This document shows, piece after piece, positions 54,139-62,483 of a stretch of 64,000 bases of DNA. A program made the translations under genes and the position numbers. The notes beneath the pieces are model-generated. The model ran no database searches and was not told where the DNA came from. It saw nothing but the letters and a program-made list of their open reading frames with translations. Within the stretch, counting starts at the first letter, position 1; each line of letters begins with the position of its first letter. Source of the DNA: Sphingopyxis sp. LC81 (GTDB lineage: Bacteria > Pseudomonadota > Alphaproteobacteria > Sphingomonadales > Sphingomonadaceae); assembly GCF_000756375.1 (NCBI RefSeq), contig NZ_JNFD01000001.1, positions 124,001-188,000 of the forward strand. The letters are read 5' to 3'.

Positions 54139-55353
54139 ATGCGATTCCATGGCCTGCGCCACGCGGCGACGCTCTGCATCGTGGCGGCCTTTGCCGCCAA
54201 TCCGGCGGCGGCGAAAGTGATCAGCGTCAATGCGACAACGCCCAACGCTAACGAAAAGCTGCAAGAAGCGCTGATCCTCGCGCAGCCGGGCGACACGGTG
54301 CAATTGGGCGCGGGCGTGTGGAAGCTGACCGATGGCCTGTCGCTCGACGTCGCGAACGTCACGATACGCGGCGCCGGGGCGGGCGAGGGCGGGTCGATCC
54401 TCGACTTTGCGGGGCAGCAGGGCGCGGGCGAGGGGCTGCTCGTCACCTCCGACGATGTCTTCCTGACCCAATTTGCGGTGCTCAACACCAAGGGCGACGG
54501 CATCAAGTCGAAGGGCGCCGACCGCATCGTCTATCACAAGCTGCGCGTCGAATGGACCGCGGGGCCGAAGGAAACCAACGGCGCCTACGGCATCTATCCC
54601 GTAGAAAGCACCGACGTGCTGATCGACAGCGTCTATGTGCGCGGCGCGTCGGACGCGGGCATCTATGTCGGCCAGTCGAAGAATATCGTCGTCCGCGATT
54701 CGATCGCGACCGAGAATGTCGCGGGGATCGAGATCGAGAACAGCTACGACGCCGACGTCCACGACAATATCGCGACGAAGAACACCGGCGGCATCCTGGT
54801 GTTCGACCTGCCGAGCCTGCCGATGCAGGGCGGTCACAATGTCCGCGTCTTCGAAAATATCGTGAACGACAACAGCACGCCGAACTTCGCGCCCAAGGGT
54901 AATATCGTAGCGAGCGTTCCGACGGGCACCGGCGTGCTGATCATGGCGAACCGCAATGTCGAGATTTTTGGCAATGTGTTCGACCAGAATGGCACCGCGA
55001 ACGTGATGATCGTCGGTTATCGCTACGAGCATAAGGATCCGAAATATCAGCCGCTGCCCCGCGCGATCGTCGTGCGCGGCAACCAGCATGGCAAGGCGGG
55101 TTATGCGCCGAAGTTTGCGGGCGGCGACATGATCGCGGCGGCGATGGGCGGCAGCATTCCGCCGGTGCTGTGGGATGGTGCGGGCGATGCGGTCGTGCTC
55201 GACAAGGTCGGCGTGCTGTCGCTGAACCTGCCCGACGTGAAGACGCCGCAGAGCGAGGCGAAGCCGTCGCCCGCCGACCTGTCGAAGGGCACGCCGCCCG
55301 CGGCGCTGCCCGTGATCAAGCTGCCCGACGCGATGGAGGCGAAGGTCAAGTGA
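54139..55353 (+). CDS. Secreted parallel beta-helix repeat protein (TIGR03805-like)
   Basis: A 404-residue protein with a signal peptide ending near ...ANPAAA and a right-handed beta-helix made of NosD-like turns (VTIRGAGAGEGGSILDF, IEIENSYDADVHDNIATKNTGGILVF, NRNVEIFGNVFDQN). It matches the beta-helix proteins that are encoded next to an SO2930-type diheme cytochrome in many proteobacteria. Here too the cytochrome gene follows with a GTGA overlap. The joint function of this pair has not been described to my knowledge. Confidence 0.85.
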   Translation: MRFHGLRHAATLCIVAAFAANPAAAKVISVNATTPNANEKLQEALILAQPGDTVQLGAGVWKLTDGLSLDVANVTIRGAGAGEGGSILDFAGQQGAGEGLLVTSDDVFLTQFAVLNTKGDGIKSKGADRIVYHKLRVEWTAGPKETNGAYGIYPVESTDVLIDSVYVRGASDAGIYVGQSKNIVVRDSIATENVAGIEIENSYDADVHDNIATKNTGGILVFDLPSLPMQGGHNVRVFENIVNDNSTPNFAPKGNIVASVPTGTGVLIMANRNVEIFGNVFDQNGTANVMIVGYRYEHKDPKYQPLPRAIVVRGNQHGKAGYAPKFAGGDMIAAAMGGSIPPVLWDGAGDAVVLDKVGVLSLNLPDVKTPQSEAKPSPADLSKGTPPAALPVIKLPDAMEAKVK

Positions 55354-56378
55354 GACGCGTTTTCGCCGCAGTTGGAGCGGCGCTGCTATGTGCGAGCGGC
55401 GGAGCGGCATCGCCGCCGCCCGCGGTCGATCAGGCGGTGGTCGAAAGCGATGCGATGCCGGCAAAGCTGTCGGCGTTCGGGCTGTTCCGCGGCAATGATC
55501 CGAAAACACCATCGACCGGCATCGGCTACACGCTGCGCGCGCCGCTGTTCAGCGACTATACCGACAAGCACCGCTTCATCTCGATCCCGGCGGGAAAGAA
55601 GGCGAAGGTCGCGGCCGACGGCGTCATCGAATTCCCGGTCGGAACCGTGCTCGTCAAAAGCTTCGGCTGGAGCGACGTCAACGGCGGCCGCCCGGTCGAA
55701 ACGCGCCTGCTGATCCGCCGCGCCGCCGGCTGGACCGCGCTGCCCTATATCTGGGACGCCGACGGCAAGGATGCGACGCTGGCCTTGGGTGGCCGCCGCG
55801 TGCCGGTGACCTTCAAGAGCCCCGACGGCGAGACGCACAGCATCCGCTACGCGGTGCCGAACAAGAACCAGTGCAAGGAATGCCACAGCCTCGGCGGCGA
55901 GATTGTGCCGATCGGGCCCAAGCTACGGAACTTCATCCTCGACCCCGCCGCGTCCGAAAAGCTGCGCAGCGTCTATTTCGAGAACCCCGCCGCGCTGAAG
56001 CCGACGATGCCGCAGTGGGACGATCCCAAAAGCGGCAGCGTCGCGACGCGCGCGCGCGCCTATCTCGACGTCAATTGCGCGCATTGCCACAACCCGGCTG
56101 GCAGCGCGTCGAACAGCGGGCTTTTCCTGCGCTGGACCGACGATCCGGCAGGGGTGAACTACGGGATCGGCAAGCGGCCGACCGCGGCGGGGCGGGGCAG
56201 CGGGGGCATGGAGTTCGCCATCGCGCCCGGCGATCCCGCGCATAGTTTCCTGATCTATCGCCTCGAAAGCACCGACCCCGGAATCGCCATGCCCGAAGTC
56301 GGGCGCTCGACGGTACACAAGGAAGGCGCGATGCTGCTCAGGCAATGGATTGCGGAGATGCCGAAAGCATCGCATTAG
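55350..56378 (+). CDS. SO2930-type diheme c-type cytochrome
   Basis: A 342-residue periplasmic protein with a signal peptide and two heme-c sites: CKECH at 175-179 and CAHCH at 243-247. The N-terminal part (SAFGLFRG...TLRAPLFSDYTDKHRFISIPAGKK) is the conserved non-heme region of the TIGR03806 family. GTG at 55350 overlaps the stop of the beta-helix gene, so the two are translationally coupled. The electron partners are unknown. Confidence 0.9.
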   Translation: MRRVFAAVGAALLCASGGAASPPPAVDQAVVESDAMPAKLSAFGLFRGNDPKTPSTGIGYTLRAPLFSDYTDKHRFISIPAGKKAKVAADGVIEFPVGTVLVKSFGWSDVNGGRPVETRLLIRRAAGWTALPYIWDADGKDATLALGGRRVPVTFKSPDGETHSIRYAVPNKNQCKECHSLGGEIVPIGPKLRNFILDPAASEKLRSVYFENPAALKPTMPQWDDPKSGSVATRARAYLDVNCAHCHNPAGSASNSGLFLRWTDDPAGVNYGIGKRPTAAGRGSGGMEFAIAPGDPAHSFLIYRLESTDPGIAMPEVGRSTVHKEGAMLLRQWIAEMPKASH

Positions 56379-56386
56379 ACGACGCC

Positions 56387-57019
56387 ATGACCCAGCTTGT
56401 TCTCCACGACTATTTCCGCTCCTCGGCCAGCTTTCGCGTCCGCATCGCGCTGAACCTGAAAGGGCTCGATTATGAGCGCGTCGAGATCAGCCTGATCGCG
56501 GGCGAGCAGCGCAGCGACGCCTATCTCGAACTCAACGCGCAGGGCTTCGTCCCGATGCTCGTCGTCGATGGCGAGCCGATCATCCAGAGCATGGCGATCA
56601 TCGACTGGCTCGATCGTGCTTTTCCCGAACCGCGGCTGATCCCCGAAGAGGCGATGCCGCGCGCGGTGGCGCTGGCACGCGCGCAGGTGATCGCGAGCGA
56701 CATCCACCCGCTCAACAATCTGCGCGTACTCAAATATCTGAAGCGCGACTTGGGGCTGAACGAACAGACCAAGGACCGCTGGATCGCGACATGGATCACG
56801 CAGGGGTTCGAGGCGCTCGAGGCGATGGCGGGCGACGGGCGCTATCTCGGCGGCGACACGCCGGGGATCGCCGACTGCTGCCTCGTCCCGCAAATCTATA
56901 ATGCGCGCCGCTTCGAGGTGCCGCTCGATGCCTTCCCGCGGCTGATCGAAATCGACGCGGCGTGCATGCAACTCGACGCGTTTCAGAAGGCGCACCCCGA
57001 CGCGGTCAAGCCGGCGTGA
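56387..57019 (+). CDS. maiA: Maleylacetoacetate isomerase / zeta-class glutathione S-transferase
   Basis: A 210-residue GST. The zeta-class signature near the N-terminus reads SSASFRVRIALN, where the common form is SSCSWRVRIAL, so the non-catalytic Cys is Ala here while the first Ser pair remains. DIHPLNNLRVLKYL in the helical domain is also typical. It isomerises maleylacetoacetate to fumarylacetoacetate in tyrosine breakdown, but no other tyrosine-pathway gene lies nearby. It starts eight bases after the cytochrome stop, and its stop overlaps the TonB receptor start. Confidence 0.85.
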   Translation: MTQLVLHDYFRSSASFRVRIALNLKGLDYERVEISLIAGEQRSDAYLELNAQGFVPMLVVDGEPIIQSMAIIDWLDRAFPEPRLIPEEAMPRAVALARAQVIASDIHPLNNLRVLKYLKRDLGLNEQTKDRWIATWITQGFEALEAMAGDGRYLGGDTPGIADCCLVPQIYNARRFEVPLDAFPRLIEIDAACMQLDAFQKAHPDAVKPA

Positions 57020-59082
57020 TTCGTCTCCTGGCGGGTGTGGCCGCGCTGATGTTGCCGGTGGCGGCGATGGCGCAGGAACAAGCAACGGCACCCGACGAAG
57101 GTGTGGACGACGGCTTTTGCTATCTTCCTGCCCTGTCGCCGCGTCCCAAAGACCAGATTGTCGTGACGGCCGGCGGGCTGCTGCGTCCGGTCGATAGTGA
57201 CCTTGTCGGATCGCGTAACCTGATCGCGGACGTCGCGCCGGGGCTTGGTAATCGAGTCGAAAGCCGCCTCCGGGATGAAGCCGGCATCGTCCAGTTCCGC
57301 CGTTCGGACGGGCGCTCGGCGCACCCGACGAGCCAGGGCATCACGTTGCGCGGCCTTGGCGGAAACGCGTCGGCGCGCGCGCTGATCACGCTCGACGGCG
57401 TGCCGCAGGCCGACCCCTTTGGCGGCTGGGTCGCGTGGAGCGCTTATGATGCGATCAACCTCGGCGGCATCATCGTCGCGCGCGGCGGCGGCAGCGGGGT
57501 CGATGGTCCAGGCGCACTCGCTGGTACGGTTGGTCTCTATTCGGAAATGACCGACGGCGTCGAAGCGAGCCTCGCCTACGGCAGCCGCGACAGCTGGGAT
57601 GCTTCGGCGTCGGTTGGCGGCGAAGTTGGTAACGGGCACATCGCGGTCGACGGCCGTTACAGCCGCGGCGATGGCTTCGCGCCGGTTGCGAAGGGGCAAC
57701 GCGGCTCGGTCGATCGCGCCGCGCCCTATGAACAGGGCGGACTTGGCCTGCGTCTTCGTTTCGACGCCGGTGACGACAGCCGGATCGAGGCCGCGCTGCG
57801 CGGCTTTTCGGACCGGCGCGACCGCGGGACCGATTTCACGGCCAGCAAGGTCGACGGGATCGACGCCAGCCTGCGCTTCGTCCACGATCCCTTTGGCGAG
57901 ACGCAATGGCTCGCGCTCGGTTATGTTCAGCTCCGCGATTTCGAGAGCGGCTTCGCGAGCGTCGCGGCCGGGCGGAACAGTATCGCCCCCGCATTGTTCC
58001 AGCGCGTGCCCGCCACCGGCCTCGGCGCGCGCTTCGAGTTGCGCCCGGCGATCGACGAGGCCAATCCGCTGCGGGTTGGCGCCGACTGGCGGCGCACGAC
58101 GGGGCGAACCGAGGAGGATTTCTTCTTCAGCGGTATGGTCCCCGGCCGCCACCGCATCGCGGGCGGTAGCAGCGATACCGTCGGCGCCTTTGCCGAATGG
58201 ACATCGGGCGACGCCAATGACGGCTTGCTATGGACGCTGAGCGGCCGCATCGATCGCTGGTGGCTGGGTGAGGGCTATCGGCTCGAACGCAACATCGCCG
58301 GCCCCGTCATCACCGACCTGCGCTTCGCCGCGCGGCAGGGCTGGGAAGGCAGCGGCCGCGCCGGCGTGCGCTGGACATCAAACGCTTTCGCGCTGCGCGC
58401 CGCCGCCTATCGCGGCTGGCGCCTGCCGACACTCAACGAGCTTTATCGCCCGTTCCGTGTCGGTGCCGAGGTGACGACCGCGAATGCCGCGCTGAAACCC
58501 GAACGCCTGTGGGGCGGCGAGGTTGGCGCCGATTGGGACAATGGCGACACCAAGCTGTCGGCGACGCTGTTCATGAACCATCTGACAAACGCGATCGCCA
58601 ATGTGACGCTCGCGCCGAACCTCAACCAGCGGCAGAATCTCGACGCGATTGACAGCAAGGGCGTCGAAGTCAGCGCCGAGCAGCGGATCGGTCCGGCAAC
58701 GCTGCGAGCGACCTATGCCTTCACCGATGCAAAGGTCGACGCCTCGGGCGCGGCGCTGGCGCTCGACGGCCGCCGCCCGGCACAAATCGCCAAGCATGGC
58801 GGCAGCGTCTCGCTCCGCAGCAACGCGAGCGGCCCGTTCGGCGGCTTTGCGACGTTGCGTTACATCGGCAAGCAGAATGAGGATGACGTCGGGCTGCTCG
58901 CCCTCGACGACGCGCTGACGCTCGACGCCGGGCTGTCGTGGCGCTTTTCGGACGCGGTCAGCATCGAGGCGCGCGGCGAGAATCTCTTCGACGAACTGGT
59001 GCCCGCCGCGATCTCGTCGTCGGGCATCGTCGAACGCGCGACCCCGCGGACCTTATGGGTCGGCGCGCGCGTGTCTTTCTGA
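57016..59082 (+). CDS. TonB-dependent outer-membrane receptor
   Basis: A 688-residue receptor. The signal peptide ends ...VAAMAQ, a TonB-box-like DQIVVTA follows near residue 46, then a plug domain (TLRGLGGNASARALITLDGVPQADPFGGWVAW) and a 22-strand barrel ending in the C-terminal aromatic residue of GARVSF. GTG at 57016 overlaps the maiA stop, which is an unusual partner for a receptor and may be accidental. The substrate cannot be inferred; no periplasmic-binding or ABC gene is adjacent. Confidence 0.92.
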   Translation: MIRLLAGVAALMLPVAAMAQEQATAPDEGVDDGFCYLPALSPRPKDQIVVTAGGLLRPVDSDLVGSRNLIADVAPGLGNRVESRLRDEAGIVQFRRSDGRSAHPTSQGITLRGLGGNASARALITLDGVPQADPFGGWVAWSAYDAINLGGIIVARGGGSGVDGPGALAGTVGLYSEMTDGVEASLAYGSRDSWDASASVGGEVGNGHIAVDGRYSRGDGFAPVAKGQRGSVDRAAPYEQGGLGLRLRFDAGDDSRIEAALRGFSDRRDRGTDFTASKVDGIDASLRFVHDPFGETQWLALGYVQLRDFESGFASVAAGRNSIAPALFQRVPATGLGARFELRPAIDEANPLRVGADWRRTTGRTEEDFFFSGMVPGRHRIAGGSSDTVGAFAEWTSGDANDGLLWTLSGRIDRWWLGEGYRLERNIAGPVITDLRFAARQGWEGSGRAGVRWTSNAFALRAAAYRGWRLPTLNELYRPFRVGAEVTTANAALKPERLWGGEVGADWDNGDTKLSATLFMNHLTNAIANVTLAPNLNQRQNLDAIDSKGVEVSAEQRIGPATLRATYAFTDAKVDASGAALALDGRRPAQIAKHGGSVSLRSNASGPFGGFATLRYIGKQNEDDVGLLALDDALTLDAGLSWRFSDAVSIEARGENLFDELVPAAISSSGIVERATPRTLWVGARVSF

Positions 59083-59171
59083 CTTTCGCGTCATTCCGCC
59101 CTTCACAGGGTGGAAACAGGCGATAGGATGGGCGCGCCGGGATTTTTTGAGCGTGTGGGGGTGACCAATTC

Positions 59172-59618
59172 ATGGCCGCGAAGAAGCTGAATCTCGATAA
59201 TTTCCTGCCCTATCGCCTGTCCATCGCCTCCAACGCCCTGTCGAGCCGGATCGCCGCCGAATATGAGAATCGCTTTGGGCTGAAGATCCCCGAATGGCGG
59301 TTGATGGCCGTGCTCGGTGAGGGGCAGCCGAAGACGCAGCGCGAGCTGGTTGAGGCGACGCGCATGGACAAGGTGACGGTGAACCGCGCGGCCAAGGCAC
59401 TCGCCGACCGCCAGCTGATCGCGCGCCAGGCGCACGAGGCCGACGGGCGTTCGCACCATCTCGAACTCACCGAGACGGGCCGTTCACTCTATAACGCGAT
59501 CGTCCCCGCGGCGCTGGCCAGCGAGGCGCAACTCGAATCGAACATCAGCGCCAGCGAACGCGCGACGCTGATGGCCATCCTTGCGAAACTGACCGCCGCC
59601 GCCGAAGATTATGGCTGA
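59172..59618 (+). CDS. MarR family transcriptional regulator
   Basis: A 148-residue winged helix-turn-helix protein. The recognition region is TQRELVEATRMDKVTVNRAAKAL followed by the wing DGRSHHLELTETG. The end overlaps the start of the PqqD-like gene by eight bases, so it is the first gene of the operon that carries the HprK-like kinase, and may control it. No clear palindromic operator was found in the 89-base gap upstream. Confidence 0.9.
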   Translation: MAAKKLNLDNFLPYRLSIASNALSSRIAAEYENRFGLKIPEWRLMAVLGEGQPKTQRELVEATRMDKVTVNRAAKALADRQLIARQAHEADGRSHHLELTETGRSLYNAIVPAALASEAQLESNISASERATLMAILAKLTAAAEDYG

Positions 59619-59892
59619 TCGCACCTATCGCGCCGCACCGGCCGATGCATTGCGCGTCGAGCCGCTGGGCGAGCTGACCGCGATTTTCGACCGGCGGTCG
59701 ATGCAAACGCATCTCGTCGTATCGCCGATGCCCGAGATATTGGGCGCGATGGGCGCCGATGCCTGCAATGCCGCCGATCTCGCCACGCGCCTCGCCGCCG
59801 CGTTCGATCTCGACGGCGACGATGATGTACAGCCGATCCTTGCCGAGCGGCTCGGCGAGCTCGCCGCAATGGGGCTGGTGGAGCGCGCGTGA
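59611..59892 (+). CDS. PqqD-like peptide chaperone of the HPr-rel-A system
   Basis: A 93-residue protein with the PqqD-like (RRE) layout: an N-terminal beta hairpin (LRVEPLGELTAIFDRRSMQTHLV) and a helical C-terminal half (ILAERLGELAAMGLVERA). Such domains bind the leader of a ribosomal peptide and hand it to a modifying enzyme. It overlaps both neighbours, the MarR gene and the kinase gene (GTGA). It fits the family always found beside HprK-related kinase A, as I recall. No precursor peptide gene is visible. Confidence 0.78.
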   Translation: MADRTYRAAPADALRVEPLGELTAIFDRRSMQTHLVVSPMPEILGAMGADACNAADLATRLAAAFDLDGDDDVQPILAERLGELAAMGLVERA

Positions 59893-60755
59893 GGCATAGG
59901 CTGCGCATTGCCGTCGGCCCGGTGCAGTTCCGGATTGGCAGCGACTGGGCCGAGCCGGTCGCGGCGCTTGCGCGGCTGTACGCCGGCTATCCGCAGGACG
60001 ATGCGCGCCCCGCCGAGGCGACGGTGCGCCTGTTCGCGGCGCGGCCGTGGCGGCGCTGGCTGCGGCCGTCAGTGCATATCGGCGGCGATTTCGTCGTGCC
60101 TGACGCGCTGCCGCTGCCGCTCTCGATGGGGCTGCTCGCCGCCGAGATGGGGATGAATTTGCAGGTCGCGCTCGGCTGGCGGCGGCACATGTTGCTGCAT
60201 GCGAGCGCGGTCGCGAAGAATGGCCGCGCGCTGATCATGTCGGGTGAATCGGGGTCGGGTAAATCGACGCTCGCCGCTCTGCTCGGCGAAGGCGATTGGC
60301 GGCTGATGGGCGACGAGTTCACGCTGATCGATCCCGCCGGCGGTGACGCCTTCGCGTTCCCGCGCGCGGTCAGCCTGAAGAATGAGGCGATCGCCGAGAT
60401 CGCCGCCCGCGTCGACCCGTCGCGGCTCGGTCCATTGCTCGCCGCAACGCCGAAGGGCGATATTCGTCACCTGATCCCACGTACCGATGCGGTCGCGGCG
60501 ATGCACGAGCCCGCGCACCCCGCGCTGCTGCTGTTCCCGCGCTTCGGCGGGGAAACCGCGATCGAACCGATGGGCGAGGGCGAGGCTTTTGTTCGGCTGA
60601 CCGAGGCGTCGACCAACTATGTCGCGCTCGGCGAGGCGGGTTTCGCCGCACTGACGCGGCTCGTTCGCGAAACCCCGGCCTTCGGCATTTCCTATCCCGA
60701 CAGCGCCGCCGGTATGGCACTGGTCGAGCAGCTCTGGGCGGAAGCGGCGAAGTGA
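59889..60755 (+). CDS. HprK-related kinase A
   Basis: A 288-residue kinase related to the C-terminal domain of HPr kinase/phosphorylase. His 104 (LHASAV), Walker A GESGSGKST at 119-127 and GDE at 141-143 are in the HprK order; the N-terminal ~100 residues are specific to this family. HprK phosphorylates a Ser on HPr; lasso-peptide relatives phosphorylate a peptide Ser. GTG at 59889 overlaps the PqqD-like gene, and the next gene (GTG at 60752) overlaps this one by four bases. Confidence 0.82.
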   Translation: MRHRLRIAVGPVQFRIGSDWAEPVAALARLYAGYPQDDARPAEATVRLFAARPWRRWLRPSVHIGGDFVVPDALPLPLSMGLLAAEMGMNLQVALGWRRHMLLHASAVAKNGRALIMSGESGSGKSTLAALLGEGDWRLMGDEFTLIDPAGGDAFAFPRAVSLKNEAIAEIAARVDPSRLGPLLAATPKGDIRHLIPRTDAVAAMHEPAHPALLLFPRFGGETAIEPMGEGEAFVRLTEASTNYVALGEAGFAALTRLVRETPAFGISYPDSAAGMALVEQLWAEAAK

Positions 60756-61765
60756 GCGCGGTGCGAACCTTCGTCGACCTGCTCGGCGGCCGCCGCGACC
60801 CCGCCGCGCTGGCTCCGCGCGACTGGGACGGCGTGATCGGGGTCGCGCGCAGCGAGGCGATGCTCGCGACGCTCGCGCACCGCCTCGCCGAGGCGGACCT
60901 GCCGCCGGCGGTCGCCGCGCTCTTCGCCGACCAGCGCGCCGCCGCCAAGGTCGCGCAGCGCCAAGCTTTGTGGGAGGCCGAGATGGCGCGGCGCGCGCTC
61001 GCGCCCGCGGGGATCGAATTCGTGTTGCTGAAGGGCGCGGCCTATGCCGCCGCCGATATGTCGTGCGCCGCGGGACGCCAGATCGGCGACCTCGACATAT
61101 TGGTCCTCGCGCACGACATCCGCCGCACCGAAAATCTGCTGCTCAAGGCGGGTTGGGAATGGGTGAAGTCCGACCCCTATGACGACGCCTATTACCGCCA
61201 GCATATGCACGAGCTGCCGCCGATGATCCACAAGGCGCGCGACCGGATGATCGACGTCCACCACACCATCCTGCCGCGCACCCACCGGATCACGCCCGAC
61301 GCGCTGGCGCTGGTCGGCGATGCGGTGACGAGCAGCGCGGGTTTCGCGGTGCTGAACCCTGCCGACATGGCGTGCCACTGCGCCGCGCATATGCTCGCCG
61401 ACGGCGATTTGCAGGGGGGGCTGCGCAATCTGTGGGATTTCCACACGATGACGCGCGATTTCGCCGCCGCCGATCCGGGCTATTGGGGGCAGCTGGACGG
61501 GCGGGCGGCGCTGCACGGGTTGCAGGGCGCAGTTCACCGCGCCGCACGGCTATCGCGCGATCTTTATGGGACGGCGCTGCCGAGCGGGTGGGATCGGCAG
61601 GAGCCGTCCGATGTCTGGTTCCGCCGCCGCCTCTTCGCGCGTGACGATTGGGGGCGGGTGACGGAACCGCTGCTCGAACAGGCTTTCTACATCCGCTCGC
61701 ACTGGCTGCGCATGCCGCCGGCGATGCTTGCGAAGCATCTCTGGACGAAGTGGCGGAAGCGCTAA
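60752..61765 (+). CDS. Nucleotidyltransferase family protein of the HPr-rel-A system
   Basis: A 337-residue protein with the polymerase-beta-like nucleotidyltransferase pattern of the NTP_transf_5 group: LKGAAY at 93-98 and RQIGDLDIL at 109-117 carrying the metal-binding Asp pair. Helical segments follow. Members lie in operons with HprK-like kinases and PqqD-like proteins, where they are thought to modify peptides or sugars with a nucleotide or phosphate; this is not shown for this group. Its TAA stop overlaps the convergent HAD gene's stop. Confidence 0.82.
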   Translation: MSAVRTFVDLLGGRRDPAALAPRDWDGVIGVARSEAMLATLAHRLAEADLPPAVAALFADQRAAAKVAQRQALWEAEMARRALAPAGIEFVLLKGAAYAAADMSCAAGRQIGDLDILVLAHDIRRTENLLLKAGWEWVKSDPYDDAYYRQHMHELPPMIHKARDRMIDVHHTILPRTHRITPDALALVGDAVTSSAGFAVLNPADMACHCAAHMLADGDLQGGLRNLWDFHTMTRDFAAADPGYWGQLDGRAALHGLQGAVHRAARLSRDLYGTALPSGWDRQEPSDVWFRRRLFARDDWGRVTEPLLEQAFYIRSHWLRMPPAMLAKHLWTKWRKR

Positions 61766-62424
61766 AGCGTTTCGAGCAGCGGCACCAATTCGTCAAAATG
61801 ATCGATCACATGATCTGCCCCGAGTTCGTCGGCGGGCCGGTCGAGGAAGCCGAAGCTGACCGCGATGCTGGGCACGCTCGCATTCCTCGCCGCCATCACA
61901 TCGTAAATGCTGTCGCCGACGAAGGCCGCGCGCCCGCCGCCGCATCGCTGGATCATGGCATGGATCGGTTCGGGCGACGGCTTGCGGACACCCAGCGTGT
62001 CGCCGCCGATGATCGTCGCCATCCGATCGGCAAGATCATATTCGCCGAGCAGGAGGCGCGCCAGATGCTCGGCCTTGTTGGTGACGACCGCGGTGCGCAC
62101 GCCCAGCGCGTCGAGCCGGTCGAGCGCGGCGATCACACCCGGAAAGGGGCGGCTGTGGACCGCGATATGCGCTTCGTAGAAATCGAGCAATTCGGGATAG
62201 AGCCGCTCGACCGCGCCATCGGGTACGCCGCCCGACGCGCGCAACCCTTCCTCCAGCATATGCTTCGCGCCGCGCCCGATCATCGGCCGCACCGCGTCCT
62301 CGGCCAGCGGGGCGCGGTCCATCAGCGCCAGCGTATGATTGACCGCCGCCGCGAGGTCGCCGAGCGTATCGAGAAGCGTGCCGTCGAGGTCGAAGCCGAC
62401 GATCGCGAAAGGAAATCCGTTCAT
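61762..62424 (-). CDS. HAD-family phosphatase, phosphoglycolate-phosphatase-like
   Basis: A 220-residue HAD hydrolase. The four motifs are visible: FDLDGTLLDT (nucleophile Asp), VVTNKA, the Lys in RKPSPEP, and FVGDSIYDV. The cap helices match the Gph group, which removes phosphate from 2-phosphoglycolate formed by DNA repair or photorespiration-like reactions. ATG at 62424 is chosen; GTG at 62430 is equally possible. It is divergent from glmU. Confidence 0.87.
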   Translation of the reverse strand: MNGFPFAIVGFDLDGTLLDTLGDLAAAVNHTLALMDRAPLAEDAVRPMIGRGAKHMLEEGLRASGGVPDGAVERLYPELLDFYEAHIAVHSRPFPGVIAALDRLDALGVRTAVVTNKAEHLARLLLGEYDLADRMATIIGGDTLGVRKPSPEPIHAMIQRCGGGRAAFVGDSIYDVMAARNASVPSIAVSFGFLDRPADELGADHVIDHFDELVPLLETL

Positions 62425-62483
62425 CGGCACCGCATGGCGCGATGCTCTGGAAACCGCAATGATTTGCTGGCATGGCAGCGCGC

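Noticed and set aside
54073-55512. A 479-codon minus-strand frame opposite the beta-helix gene
   Set aside because: Composition is that of an antisense shadow, and the plus-strand gene is supported by a signal peptide and coupling to the cytochrome gene.
57016-57019. Functional coupling of the TonB receptor to maiA because of the GTGA overlap
   Set aside because: The overlap is real, but a metabolic link between a GST and an outer-membrane receptor has no other support here.
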